A DNA stretch of 64,000 bases from Gymnorhina tibicen (Eukaryota > Chordata > Aves > Passeriformes > Artamidae), in assembly GCA_013399875.1 (NCBI GenBank), contig VXAZ01002109.1, forward strand, positions 1,547,901-1,611,900, given 5' to 3'. The notes beneath the pieces were generated by a model. That model was not told the origin of the DNA, searched no databases, and saw nothing but the letters and a program-made list of their open reading frames with translations. Positions 48,907 to 62,600 of this stretch are shown here, piece after piece. The stretch's first letter is position 1, and every line of letters begins with the position of its first letter. Position numbers and translations under genes: made by a program.

Positions 48907-51900
48907 ATGTGGGTTAGTTGCAATCAGTGTCCACAAAAATGTATATCTTCCTTTCTCATTGTAATGCAAAAGATGAAATGGCTAATTTGATACACTTTGT
49001 CTCAATTAAAGTGCAGTCTAGCTGATTATTTATGAGTGCCATGTCATTCTTGCTTTTGGTAAAGGTTATTTCCACCCATCCTACCTTTTCCCATCAACTA
49101 GAGTGGGACCTTAAATGTAATTGAACATTATCCTAAATTTAACTAGAACTGACTTTCCAATGTTCCTACTGCAGGAAACTGTAAAGTACCATCTATTTTC
49201 TAAAGTTATCAAAAAAAATCTTGACATTAAAAGATTAAAAATCAAAAAAGCAACTCCCCAAGCCCCCAGTCTACTGCTAGTTTTGCTATTCTACTTGACG
49301 TTGATGTTTCCTAACTTTTTCTTTCAGTGATTTTAAATATGCACTAGCTGTATGGCAAAGTTAGACTCCTTTACTTTTTATTTCATCTTCTTCTGTAGTC
49401 AAACAGTTATTTTTTTACAGCAGTGATTACCTCCTGCTGTATGCACAGAGAGCAGCACTGTCCTACGCTTCCCTAGACTCTTATAAGGAGCTGTTATTTG
49501 CACTTCATGTGATAGTATCTCAGTTCCTTTTGCTCTGCTTTCTCTGTGTTTGCTCTAGCATGATCTCATGTGTTCTGAGCACAGGTGATAGGGATTTTAT
49601 TCACCCTCCCACATGAGCTTTTTACAATGACATTAGTAGTTCTCCGTCTTCACAGTACCAGATCAGTTGATACATTCTTGACTTGGTTTTTACCATTACA
49701 CTGTTCTGTTGAATCATAGTTATCCCATGATTACCTAATGCCACAGAACACCATTCTCCTTTCGCACTTCCAGTGGATAAATTCCACTTCAGAGCAGAAA
49801 TTCTCAGTATTAAGTGCGTGACCTTGCATTTCATTCTCTCAAGTAGCATTTTAGAGTATACAACATTAAAGACAGTGTTTTCCTTATTTTGAATCTTCTG
49901 ATTCTCTGCAGTATGAAGGCTATCACTCAGCTTTCCATTGTCACCAGATGTCCTCAGGAGACTTCCACTCCTCGTCCCAGAGTTCCACATTTAGTGGAAT
50001 TTGAAAGTGACCTCAAGCTCTATCAGGAGCTCTGTTAATAAACTCTACATACTCAGATTGTATATTTAAACATACTCATTTTTGTCTCTCCCCTTCCCTC
50101 TCCCCGCCCTCAATAAGTCAGTCTCTTCTCCATCTGACAGGATTTTATTAATCCCTACCTTCTTCAACTGCACTAATAAAATGTCTTACACAACATCCCA
50201 TCAGATGATTTGTAGTAAACCAGAGAGATTAAATCAATTTCATCTCATCTGTCTGAAAATTTATATAACTCTTCATGTGAACAATAAATAAAAGTAAGAT
50301 TTGTTTAAACAAATTTCCAAATGATAGCAAAGAATTGCATATTAATGCAACTCCTCCAAACCAGAACACACAACTGTTCATGTCTTTTTAAGTCTTTGAT
50401 GAAAAAAAAAGATTCTGCTGCCAAAATCCTTCATTCTTCAATTTGTTGAATACATTGAAGTAGAGCTGAAAGGGGAAAAAAAAGATCATTCCTCTTTGTG
50501 GCATATTTTGATGTTTGGAAAACTGTTCTCACTTTGGCTTAGATCAAAATCCAGTAATGCTCACATTTGCTTGGGAATAGTATGGGGTTTTGGCACTAGG
50601 AACATCCACCTGTCTGCCTGTCCTGCTGCTCCTGGAAGACCTGGAACACGTGGTCATGGCACCCAGCAGGTGCTTTATTGAGGAACCACAGAGATGAGCT
50701 GGCAGGACACCAAGAAAAGTTTCAAAGCTTGTCTGGTGGCAGATTTCCAATGGGATTTCATCACAATTGGACTATTTTAGCATGAAATTTGCATTCTGAG
50801 GAAGTAAAAAAATGCAAAAATAAAATATTTTCTCTGAATTTTCTGACCAGATTTAATGTTAATTATTCTTGCTATAGGAGAAAGCAGATAATCTCTGTGT
50901 GTGACACAGATTGTGAACTATTTACCGTGTTGGGACTTGCTCTAAACACACTTCTGGTGTCTCCTGTTGGGGTGTTGAGATCACTAAGGACTTACCTGTC
51001 CCTGCCCAGCTTCCCTGTGGCTTCACCCCCACCCTGCCCACAGCCCAGGACCCCGTGGCAGCCCCCCAGGGCCATCAGTCCCTGCCTCATCAGTGCTGAA
51101 GCAGGGCTGGTCTCCTGCTCCCCACAGCCTTGCCCAGCCCAGCCATGGGGACACATGACAAAAGACCTCTACTGCTTCCAGGTGAAGCTGATGCTGCATT
51201 GTCTGATTGATGTTTTGATGAGACATGCTTTTCACCAGCCTGGTTTTCTGGCTGGGTCATAGCCCTTTCTGCTGTTGTGGGTATACTGAGGTGTCAGAGC
51301 TGGCAGCAAGTCTTACATGGTTAGTAAGGTACATATTTATCAGAATTCTCACTGTAGGCAGGAAGGAAATGGGTTTGGTGAAGCAAAGTGCCTTGCCAGG
51401 GTCACAAGAAGAAGCCACTAGGTCCCCACAAAATTCAAACTTTTCTCACAAATTGCAGTCTTAAAATGTATTTTAGATTATAGCATGCTCTGAATTTATA
51501 TGGTTTGACATAAATGAATTTGGTTTGGAATTCTGGTCATAAGGAAAAATTGAGGGCATAAAGTACTTACACTGTAGCTCTATGAATATTTTATATTTTG
51601 ATAAACCTAAAGAATTGGCCCAGGATTTAACCATATCAAAATTATTTCTTATTATTAGCTGGTGTAAAGCCATAGTTGGCAATGAACTAAGGTTATTAAC
51701 TCCATGTAAGTGACTGGAATAAAGTCTATCTGAAAATTTGAGGTGGTCTATAAACATAATATTCAGTGTTCAGAAAAACTTCATGCTATGGCGTTGATCC
51801 ATCTAAAAAATAGTAACCTAGGTAGCTTTTTTACAAAATTAAAAGACTTTTTTCTTCAGTTCACATCACTTTCCCAGTTCAGTTTAGTGTAATGAAATTT

Positions 51901-52599
51901 ATGAGCTGGAACACTGGGATGAGGAGGAAGACAGAAATTTCAGACTGTTGAAAACCAGGCCAGAATATAAAACAAGAATGTGAGTATTTAAGCTGGCATT
52001 GCCTGCAGAAAGGACGTAAACTGATGAATAACTAAGAAGGTTAAGTGTAGCTTTCTTTTATTTCTCATGTTTACAAACCTTTCTAAATGTGTTACCTATT
52101 TCTATTTGCCTTTAAATTAAGCTGCTGGTGACTCAAAAGTGTATCTCTAACACAGAAGACAATCTGCTGCCTTTTTGTGGTAGTTCCTTTAGCTGGAACT
52201 CTAGAATATTCATACCCAGCTTGGATCTCCAACGTACTTCTTGGTAGTAACATAAAAATTGTGCTTTCAAGGCTGCCGGAATCAGTTTGAGAATCTAAGA
52301 GACCAAGCTGAAGAAGTGTAATTTCTCAGATGTTCCATTTCATATTACAGTTATTTAGGAAATGCACATTAACAACAATTATAGCCCAAAATGTAAAGTT
52401 TCTAAACTGAAAGTTGCAAGCAAAACAGTATCAGGGCTTTGCCCCAGCTTCAAATCCAATTCACATTTCAGAATATTGATGTTTCCTTGTGCAAATAATT
52501 TTAAATGCACAGTTACAAAAATTTTTTTTTATCCTACCTAATATAGGTGGTACTTAAAGCTTATGCTCCAAGGCACAAACAAGTCATTAAGCCACAGGA
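48907..52599. other. Unassigned stretch with GC-richer block at about 51.0-51.2 kb
   Basis: The block at about 50990-51240 is Pro/Gly-codon-rich and gives a 157-codon plus-strand frame (50789-51262) and a 70-codon minus-strand frame, neither with a known domain. A minus-strand 122-codon frame at 49622-49990 has mixed composition and no recognised family. The remainder is AT-rich. Confidence 0.35.
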
Positions 52600-52760
52600 G
52601 GTATGAAGAAATGTGTCCTATCAGCAATTTATCCTCTATTTGTCTATACTGGAACTTCTTGGTCTTTTTTAAATCATCTGGTGCTAACCAGAGTGAGACA
52701 GGATACTGAGTGAAACAGGCTAATGGTCTGATCCAGCCTGGCAGTTTTTATAAAGCTAAA
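52600..52760 (+). mobile_element. Ancient sauropsid retroposon tail (CR1/L3-like)
   Basis: The stretch CATCTGGTGCTAACCAGAGT, GAGACAGGATACTGAGTGAA, then GGCTAATGGTCTGATCCAGC and CTGGCAGTTTTTATAAAG follows the 3' end of an old repeat widespread in turtles and crocodilians, with the motif GGTCTGA(C/T)CCAG(T/C)(A/C)TGGCA. In a bird it would be a very old copy. Family assignment is from memory. Confidence 0.55.
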
Positions 52761-55700
52761 TCACAAACGGAGGTGGCTTTATCTTATAGATAACAATGGC
52801 AATTACATGCTTGTTAGTACATCTTGACCTAGTTTTCCCTTGATTTATGCAGAAAGTGACAGCTAAAGCTAATCTATGACAACTATTGTTAAAGCACAAC
52901 TATTGTGGAGTTCTAGAATCATTTAAGAGCAAACAGTTTTGTTTCTGCTGTCTCAAAATATCTTTGTAAGCCGCTATACATGTGCAAATTTTCTTTTGTC
53001 TTTCTATCTCCCGAGGTATGGCAACACTAATGGCATTTGAGTTCTGTATATTATCACAGAATATATAATGACTGTTTATTGCCCTGTCTGTCTCTCTAAT
53101 GTGTTTATAAACTCAAATAATTGCTGTATTGGAAGTTATTACCTATCTTAGAAATTGTGACTTTTGTTTCAAATGAACAGAAAGCATGGTATTCTTTTTT
53201 TCTGATATTCTTTTTTCTAATACCTGTACCCCCTGCTTTCTTTTTTCCTTCACTCTAGAATACATCCCCTTTATAAACCTCCATTTTGGTTTTTTTAGTT
53301 GAGAAAAAAGTGAATGAAGACTTTAGGAGTTGGCTTCCTGGTATTGCTAGCAGGTCTGTGAGGTCTGAAATATTTCTTAAACCAACCCTTCTGTGCTTTT
53401 ATTCAGTCTTTTTGATCATCTGGTGTGACCTGCAGAGATGCTATGTTACACCAGTGATTTGCTGTCTTTGCACTCCTGAAACATAAGGAAGTCAATAAAA
53501 TTAAATAAACTTCTAGTGTTCACCTCCTGTAGATTTCAAGTGCTTCCTGTCTTCATGAAATAGGTTTCTCTTAAAATGTAAGCTCCCCTGGCTATAAACT
53601 GTGATGTTTTATGACTTAAAAAGTCCTGGATACATTTATTTGTCTTTAACAAAAAACCAGCTTGGCAATGTGTCAGGTGGCTAACCCTGCAGTGCATGGA
53701 GAGAGGCAGGCACTGCTGGCTGGGATGCACCAGTCCAGAGCACTGCGCAGCTCTGTGCCCAAGGAGGCTGGTGGGGACTGCAGAGGAGGCAACCTGCATT
53801 TTGCTCCTCTGTTGACTTCAGCACCCATCGGGGACTGAATGGAGAGATTTACACTATTCTGCAGTGCTTAGCCTGGTCACTAGAGTTCCTCTGTCAGACA
53901 AGGAGGGCTAGGGCATGTGCTTATTTCAAAAAAAGCTACCAGTGAAGATGATATTTGAGTGGGATGAGTTTACCCATTTTTGGAGGTGGGAGGACTGGGT
54001 TCAAAGCCTTCTTTTTTTTAAGGAGGTGTGTTTCACACTTAACTGAAGTTTCTTTAACCACCAGCTGTTCTGGGTTGCCCTTTTTTTGAACTTCTTTCAT
54101 TTTGCTAAAAACAATAAAAGATTCATTGCCTCAGGGACATGGATAAAAGAGGAATGCCTGGATCACAGAGCAGTAGCCAGCAAACTCAGGTAGAAGAAAG
54201 CACAGCAGAACCTCTAAATCAAAGTAATAAAAATCAGAATATTAAGGCTCTGTCTACATTAGTATTTTAGTTTTGGGCTGCAATGCAATACTGAGACAAA
54301 TCCCTTGGTTGCCCCTAACAGTGGTTTGGCTTAGAAAAAAGTTTAGGTACAAAAAAAAATGAGACTCCTTTCAGGGATAAAGACATTAGAAACTTTACTT
54401 CAGGTGCTCACCAAATGTGGTCTAGCCTCTAATGGGAAAATAATGCTCCCAAGCAAAGACTGCTTCTTCCAGCCGATTGAAATCACATGTGGTAGGGTGC
54501 CAGGTCCAGGAAACTCACTAGCTTGAATTAACCCCCCAGACTGCATTATTAGAGATGTAGAATTCTCAGCAACTGCCTTGATCTTTTACTCCTCTTGTGC
54601 TGAAGTTTGGATCAGCAGAGAAATCAATTTAGATGATATTGGACCATAAATGAAAAGTTAGATTTTTTGAAAGAGATGGAAGAAAGAATTCAGCCATGAA
54701 AATGGATGCTGCCTAGACACCCCTAATATTAGACTAAATTTAAAGCAATATGCAGAAAACATTTGTTGAGATAGAAGCTATTGAACTGAGAGGCAATGGG
54801 AAACAAGAAAAGTTTTAGGTATCATTAACTCATTTAAATGTAATTTTCTTTAGTTTAGTTGGTTATTGAATTAACAGCCCCAAATACAAGATAACACATA
54901 GCTTTTCATTGAAGATATATAGGCTACATGTACGCTCTTATGTTCCAGCTATTGAAAGTATTGTTAATAGAATTTCTGAATGCCTTCAGATCATTCCTTT
55001 TGATATGTACAGTGTCATTCAGGGAAACTACACTAATGTATTTTTCAAAATGCCTGAATGGCCACTTGTAAATTGTTTCTGTTGTTAAATGTAGTTCTGT
55101 ATTCACATGCAAATGAATTATTTAATAGGATATATTTCAGTAAAATTGATATTTTTCTTTAACAATTGCTGTTTTACTTCTTTAGATACTCTCTTAAGAA
55201 AAAAATCTGACAATTTAAAATAACACAGAAAAGTAGATCTTGGACTAAACCCTATCAGTTGTTAAATGAAACTGCTTTTCAGTTACATTGAAATGAAAGT
55301 CCATCTACTGATAAAAACAGTAGAATTAAAAGTATTGTACTGTATTTTAAAACACTCTAAATCAGATAGTACAATCTAAAATTGCATCTCTAATCATCTG
55401 CTTTATCTCCTACTTTTGGCTTGGTCTCAGCAGTTGATAAGAGAAGAGATATTTAAAGTAGAAACAATGCCTAGAAATTCATAGTTTCTTGGAAATCTGG
55501 ATCAGTTATAATGGCATTCATACAACTCAAATATCTGATTGTCTCAGAGAATAGTTGACATATTTAGTTGATAAAGGCTTTGGAAGAGGTGTGTTCAGCA
55601 ACACATTGCAGCAATATTTTCCAGGATGATTAGGGACCTGACAGAGGCTTGCAGAGGCTTGGGTTAACAATATTTTCAGACAAACCCAACCAGTTTAATC

Positions 55701-58700
55701 CAGTAAGGAGAACTGCAGCTCCCTATTTGAAAGCAGTTCTTGACTCAGAGATGCCTTGCTCCCAAAATGAGATCCAAAATCTAAAGTTAGATGCATGGGA
55801 AGAAGAATCATTGAAAGAGATCACAAATGCAGCACTGAGCAGGGGACCCCCTAAACCTGGCCGATAGAAAATGTTGGGAACTTCCCAGAATTTTGTCACA
55901 GGCCAGAAATAAGCCCTTGTCTCAGGGCAACAGGCAGACATCCCTGTCTAAGCACAAGGAACATAAAATTGTATTTTCTAAATCATGTGTAACTTGACCT
56001 TTTACATTCATGCAGTAGAGTGGGCAGGCATCTCTCACGTGAGGGCAATGTAGCGGTTCCTCAGGCAGCACTAAACCTGCCTGTGCTAACAGGATGCAGC
56101 TTTGAAGAGGAGCACAGTGCACATGGAAAGGCATGGCATCCTTTTGGCTGTACTAAGGAGCTGAGCGTACTGTGTACAGCAGATTGCAAGATGCAGAGGT
56201 TGAAACATTACTGTCACAATATATGTGGAAGAATCATTAGCTAAAATTTGTCATGAAAATGTGCATATCTACTTTTACAAGCAGGCTTTTACAATTAGTA
56301 AATTTAATATATCTTGTGATCAACAATGACATTTGGCATTCAGCTTCTGGAAAGTGCAATTTGCCAAACTCTGGACAAATTACTTTTAGTAAGGAACAAC
56401 AATACAGTTGTAGGTCTTGGAGGAATGCAAATTAAATCCTAGGAGAGGAACTGCCACCAGCTAGCCATGTCACTAAGTAGGAAATGTAATGAATACTTAG
56501 ATGCTATTTGAGAAATCTTTCACATGTGGTCACATCTAGCCACAGCTGCTAGTAAACCACACAGCATCCAGACATGAAGTGTCAGATGCTTCAGATCAGA
56601 GAATAATATGCCAAACAGTTCAGATGCACACCATATCACCCTATTTTTATCTAAACTTCCCTGAGCTTAAAGAAGATTGACATAAATAAGAAATTTTTCC
56701 TTCCACCACAGCAGCTGAACAGTAAAATAACAGGGTTTTTCTCTATGTTAGTAAAAGATTACCTTTTGCATCGTGGTGATATTTAAAAGCCAAATCTCTC
56801 TGTGTTAGATAATAGTCCTACTGTTCAGTGAAATCACTTCTGTTCTGAAGATCTTACAATGTAAGCAAACAAGCAGAGCTGACACAAAACAAAAGGTGGG
56901 GAAGGACAAGAAAAGAAGAGACATGGGAAAGTAATACAATACCATTCAACATCACTCTGTTATAAAGAAATAGACTCATATTTCTTGTTTCTATGGTTGG
57001 GCTAGGGCATAACTGATAAAGAAAGACATTTCTAGGTGGCAAGGCTACTGTTCAGATTGCAAGATACTGGCCCAGCTTCAGAATTCAAGAATCATCATAC
57101 TCTGTGGGGATTTTTTTCCTGTAGGACTTTCCTTTAAGAAATCTGTGGTTGACATAGAAATAAAATCTTAGCACATTGTAAAATCTGGCTAGTTACCTGA
57201 TTCAGGTTAGTGTTCAGAAGCTTTTCTCTTAGAAAGATCATGTGGTTTGAATAAGTCACAGATAGACCTAGCAGGGGAATCTGGGGTATTATTAGTTAGA
57301 AATTTGCATTGCAAGTGGGCTATTGATAAATGACAGGAGACAGGAGGTGTCTGTTAAAGGTAAGGTAATGATTAGTATGCATTGTGAAAATCTGCAAGTT
57401 CAATTTTGGAAGCAAAAAGGTCTGGACAATTTTCCTTCATGATTAGCTAAAATTAATCTCGGTGTAAGAAATTTTAGTAGGTCATCCATTCTTATAAGAT
57501 GCGCTTTAGGTTGTGCTTAGATACTGGAACTGTATAATCCAAGCCATTTATATATATATATATAAGAAATTAATATATATATACCCTCAGATAAACTAGT
57601 TCTTGAAAATTTCTCACAGTTGTTTATACTTTTTAATCTGAAATAAGTGAGGCTAGTTTGACTGTCTGAGAAAACTGCTGCTCTTCTCCTATGTTAGTTA
57701 CCCGAACTGCCTAGAATGCACTGATCTTCCTGCTTCCAAAGCCCTCCATCCAGCCACTGGAAACGAGTAAGCACAAAATCTGCACTACAATGTGGTGTGC
57801 TTTAATGTTAAATAGTAAGCATATCCATTACTTTGGATACAGTAACTCCATATGTATTACAATTGCAGTTACCAAGGTCCCTTTTATCCCTTTTGTCCTG
57901 GTCATCAAGAAACTGAGGACTCCTTCCCAGTGGGGAACCTTGATTTCTTTATACTTTTAGATTGTTTTAGATTGTGGTGACATCCGTGGGTACATCTTTA
58001 CAAAGAACCTAACCTGTATTATCTTAGTGTCACTCTTCAATAAAGGTGTTTGATCACACCCACATCACCACCTCTCCCTTTATAAATGTCATACTGTCAT
58101 TTTGCTTTTCTTGGAATCTAGGCAAGATTAGTCTCTTTAGAAGATTAGACCCATCTAAAGTTACCCACTAATGGCCTAATCTTCTTTAAAAGTAAATAAT
58201 TTTAGAAAGAAACTGTCTTTACACTGCCTTATGTAAATTTTTCTCCAATCTTATAGATGTAGATCTTGAACACCAGCTATAAAGAAGAACATAAAACTCT
58301 AGCATATTGTCTCTCTTCTCTCTTTCCTAATTCTGGGAATGGATCCTTTTGAATTTAGTTCCCAAAATGTTTCGGTGAGAAAAAATCCAAGTGAACAAAT
58401 TCAATACTTGCTTTTTTCCACTTGTTTCTTTCAAAACCTTTCATTGAGTTTTATATCAGTGCATAAATATTTTTATTCACTCAGAATTTTTTTTCAGAAA
58501 TAACTAGTTTTAAAAGTTGCAGTTCCTTATCCTAGGGAATATATGCAAAAGAATGGATTAGTGGATTTGTACAAGTAGTAAGTTTTGCTGGTATTTTCTA
58601 ACTTATTTTGTTTCTGATGCTTTTGCCTTAGTAATGTTCCTCTAATATAGATTTTTTATGTGTAATATATTTTATTATTTCTTCTTCTTTTCCCTAATAT

Positions 58701-60117
58701 TTATTCAGCTGCAGTCTGCAAACTGGCTTTTGGTACTTTTGTGTCTTTAAATATTTGCTCTTATAGGAAGACTCCTACATGTACATTTCCAGTGATGATT
58801 CTAATGAGGTACCCCAGCCTTCAGGGCACAGTTCTGTCAGCAGGTGCTCCGTACAAAGCAATGTTCAAGCTTGCAGGTTATTTTCACAATAGTGTAATTT
58901 TCTGGAATGATTCAGCTTGCAGTGGGGGAAATACTGGCAGAGGGCCCAGAGAACTTAAGCATCTCTTTTTCTTCAGAACTAATATTTACAAGTTAAATGC
59001 CACATGCTTTATAATAGAAATAAAAAGTTAACATTACCAATACGGGTGGCATTCTACTGGCAGTATTTTTATGGTGGTCAATTTTCCTCATTAAAAAAGA
59101 CCAAAAAAACCAACAACAAAAGCTCACTCCTCACCCCCAGAAGTTCAAGTGGTTGTTAGACCTGTGATTACAAAAGCAGAGATGTTTAACATCAATTTTC
59201 AGCTTGCTAGATTTGTTTGCCGGTCTCTCTTTTCACTCTAGTTACGAAACGAGAAATAAACCTGACATTATTCACTCTTTTGACTTATGTGATGGCTATG
59301 CACAGTGGCCCCTCATTAAACAAAGGCCCCTTTATGTGCTTGCAGCAGCATGTGTACTATAGAAAACCCCAAGTATTGCGTATACGTCATAAAATTTTTT
59401 ACTTAAGAGAAGTTCTTAAAATACTGTAAAAAAGAAACGCATTATTAATTCATTCAGTATTAAAAAGCCTTCATAATTACTGCATTGTTAGGAAAATAGA
59501 GTATGAATTAAAAATCTATAATTAGAGACTTTGAATTTTAAACAGAAGTTTAAAAAGAATGTTATATATCATCTTTCCAAATTTCCCTATATTATACTAT
59601 GAGAGATTGTAAAATTTTAGTTACAAAAAAAATATCAAAGCAAAATTGTCAGGTTTAAAAAGTCATTATGCCAAACACAATTCTAGTCAAAATTAAGCAA
59701 CCTTTCTTTAATCAATAATTTTTTAATTTTTGCAATTTTTCTCAAAGAACAGGTATGACCATCTAAAGTTTGCAGCAGAGATCACAAATTTTTGTCATCT
59801 CTGTATGCTGGTCCTTAGAATAATTGCAGCCCTGAGTCCAGAAATGAATTCTGTAAACGATCTTTGCTGGAAAGTGTTTTTAAATGATCTTGTAGCAGTT
59901 AAGTGTATCAATCATCAGTCTACTTTTTGACAGTGTTCTCCCTGGTAAAATCAATATTAAATCATACAGGTAGTACACTGTGAGAGATTTCCATTTGGTA
60001 TCCACTGCCAGGAGTTACTTCCAGGGAGCAGCTACGGTGCTGCCCTGTGAGGACAGGGGAGCCAGGATACAGGAGCTGGAGGCAGTGGTGGGGAGGCAGA
60101 CAGGATCAGTGAGATCA
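52761..60117. other. Long unassigned stretch
   Basis: 7.4 kb without a named gene or repeat. A GC-richer patch lies at about 53670-53830, a (TA)n run at 57548-57584 and an imperfect inverted repeat at 58136-58190. Frames up to 96 codons have no recognisable domain. Confidence 0.4.
57548..57584. repeat. (TA)n microsatellite
   Basis: Two TA runs separated by AGAAAT within about 37 bp. Confidence 0.85.
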
Positions 60118-60406
60118 TCAATCATAGAACACTTCTTGTTGTGGAAGAGACCTTCAAAGGTCATCTAGTCCAACCCCTTTGCAACAAGCAGGGACATCTT
60201 CAGTTAGAGCAGTTTGCTCAGAGCCCTGTCCAACTTGACCTTGAATATTTTCAGGGATGGGGCATCTATAACCTCTCTGGGCAATGTATTTCAGTGTTTT
60301 ACCACACTCATTGTAAAAAGGTTTGTCCTTAAATCTGGTATAAGTCAACCTTGTTTTAGTTTATCCATTAATCCTTGTCCTATTGCAAAAGGCCTTGCTA
60401 TAACGT
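60118..60406 (-). mobile_element. CR1 fragment, 3' end
   Basis: Minus-strand CR1 with the tail at 60118 (TCAATCATAGAACAC), then GACCTTCAAAGGTCATCTAG and TCCAACCCC. It continues with GTCCAACTTGACCTTGAATA and TCAGGGATGGGGCATCTATA, and ends near the CCTTGTCCTATTGCAAAAGG segment. Substitutions are frequent and the C-terminal reading frame is broken. The subfamily differs from the copies at 2373 and 9970. Confidence 0.92.
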
Positions 60407-61779
60407 TGTAGAAACATGTAGAAAGTGGTTGTACCGACATGATACAGCCTACCTCACTTTGATTTTGACATCAGCTGCATGCCAGTCACCACAGTGAGGA
60501 GCTGAATTCAAGCTGGCATACCCATGGTGGGATTGAAGGGAAGGTGGTGTCCTGCCGGCGAGTCAGGTGCATGCAGGTTCCATCTGCACAAACAGCATTT
60601 GTTCCAGGGGCCACAGGCAAGGAAGGCCAGACCTCAGAGCGTCAGTTAAACTGAGATGTGAGGGCATTCATCCTGTCCAAGGGTTACTGACACCTGTCAT
60701 GTAGCTCTGTGAAGCTTATGGTTGAACAAATAATTAAACGTACTTCCCTTACACTTCAAAATTCCCTTATACTTAAAAGAGCCAACAGAAGATCTGATAA
60801 TAAAAGAAGAGTACACAATGAATGAAAACACAGCAGATGGTCAACTGCATTAAAAATTTGGACCAACAAGGCTAAATATTTGAAACTAGGTGATAAACAT
60901 CTCCACTGACAAAGTCAATTGGTTACAGTAATTTACCATAAAAGGGGGACATGGATGATAAATGTTATCAAAATTGAAGATTTCAGATAAGTTTGAATAG
61001 GATATTCCCAACAGGTTAAATGCAAATTCTTTATCATGACTCTTCAGTTGGTAGACAAGATCTTTCATTGGTTAATTTGAAGAGGGTCATTTAAAGTCAG
61101 TAAATATATGCTTGGAAAGGCCAGATGAGAACATGATCCATTGTCTTTTTTTTTCCATTGTATATATTCAGGACACTGATCCAGATAAAGATATCTAGGC
61201 AGTATAGTAACAGATACAAGTGCTGTTTACTTAAGCTAGTAACTTATCATTGCAGTGTGTCTGTACTGAAGATTCTTGAATTAATCATGTTTTTTCAAGT
61301 TGTTCATGAGATTTTAAAATTTTTTTAAAATTGTATGTGTTTGTGAAAACCATGTGAATATCTACTGTTTATGAAATGTATTTATAACATTTTTAAAAAG
61401 CTTTTTCAAATTCAAAATTTTCTCTGAAACCATATTTTACATGGAGAGCAATGGTGATTAAGAATTCTCTTTGAAGTTGAACACTTGTGGAGAAACAAAT
61501 GAAACATTTTATGCACTTTTCTCTGTGCTTTCAGCTAGCCAAAAGTAAAGAATTTGCAGATGGTTTTGAAGAAGGTGGGAGGGAAGGAATCATTTATCTC
61601 ATTTAGAAATAAAATTGTGCCGTAATGGTGAGATTTTAATGATGGATTTTGTTTTGAAATACAACAGAAATAAATATTATTCAGTGCATGAGAACCCCTA
61701 GGTTTCAGGAAATTTGATGTGAGACAGTTTGAAATCAACCGTCAAGATAAAGAGCTGCTGCCTGGGAATGAAATAGATA
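60407..61779. other. Unassigned stretch
   Basis: The first 300 bp (to about 60700) are GC-richer with several CpG sites and may be an unrecognised repeat. The rest is AT-rich and empty. Confidence 0.35.
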
Positions 61780-62600
61780 TTTATCGCAATGCTTGTCCTG
61801 GGGGAAATTAGGGTGCTGTAACCACAAGAACAGAAGCAAACCACTCAATGGCACAACATATAATTTATTTACACAGAATGTGGGATAATGACTTCTGTGC
61901 TCAGATCCCAGTTCTGAGATGTCTGTTCCTTGGCACAGGCACACTACACAGTCATGCTAGCACAAGTCCCAAGTTTCCCTCTGGCTTTGATGCAGCTCGG
62001 ACACCGTAGTGGACGTGAGGAAAGGGGATTCACACCAACCAAATCCTGTCTGGCAGCCCCAGCCTCTGACTGTAGCTGCACTTAAGCCCAGACTGATACA
62101 AGGTGCCAGACACCCAGGTACCAAGTGACTCCTGAGAGTTAGCTGTTTTCACTCTTTATTGATGTTTAGAAACAGATTGGCAGAATAAAAAGGCTTTGCT
62201 ACTTACGTAGCCACAAGCTGATGTCTGCAATTTTCTCCATACCCATCACCAATCACAATTCATTACCTGTGTTACCGTCACCTTCCAGTCTCCTGCCACA
62301 AACCAGTCTTAGAGATACCAAGCTGCTAATAGCTTGTCTGTTCCCTTATTTCGTTCCTGCACATACCTAAACCACTAGAGCAGGACAGATCAGCGCAGCC
62401 CATGTCTCATTCAGCAGTGCTCTTGGAGGGGCACCCCCATGACGTTTACCTATGCATCTCTGTTCTGTGAGCACACACCAGTACCACCTAACCGAGGGCT
62501 GGGCAGCTGTGCTCAAGGTCCCACCTACCTGAGCTATGCTTTCAGATAGGCTTTATCCTTCCAAAGTTAAATGTCTGCTACCAACACACCTTTTTCTCCT
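61780..62600 (-). mobile_element. Possible old LTR or ERV-derived block
   Basis: This block is richer in GC and CpG than its flanks. On the minus strand it has two AATAAA signals (complements of 62155-62160 and 61864-61869), each followed by sequence resembling an LTR R-U5 end. The first is followed by GTGAAAACAGC...GTCTGGCACC and the second by a stretch ending GTGGTTACA. I see no clean TG...CA limits or target duplication, so this is tentative. It could also be the 3' end of an untranslated exon. Confidence 0.3.

Noticed and set aside
48735..48923. Phe/Leu/Ser frame of 62 codons
   Set aside because: Translation of the (AAAAAAG)n repeat.
49622..49990. 122-codon minus-strand frame of mixed composition
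   Set aside because: No recognised family, splice site or repeat match. A few frames this long are expected by chance in 64 kb of this composition.
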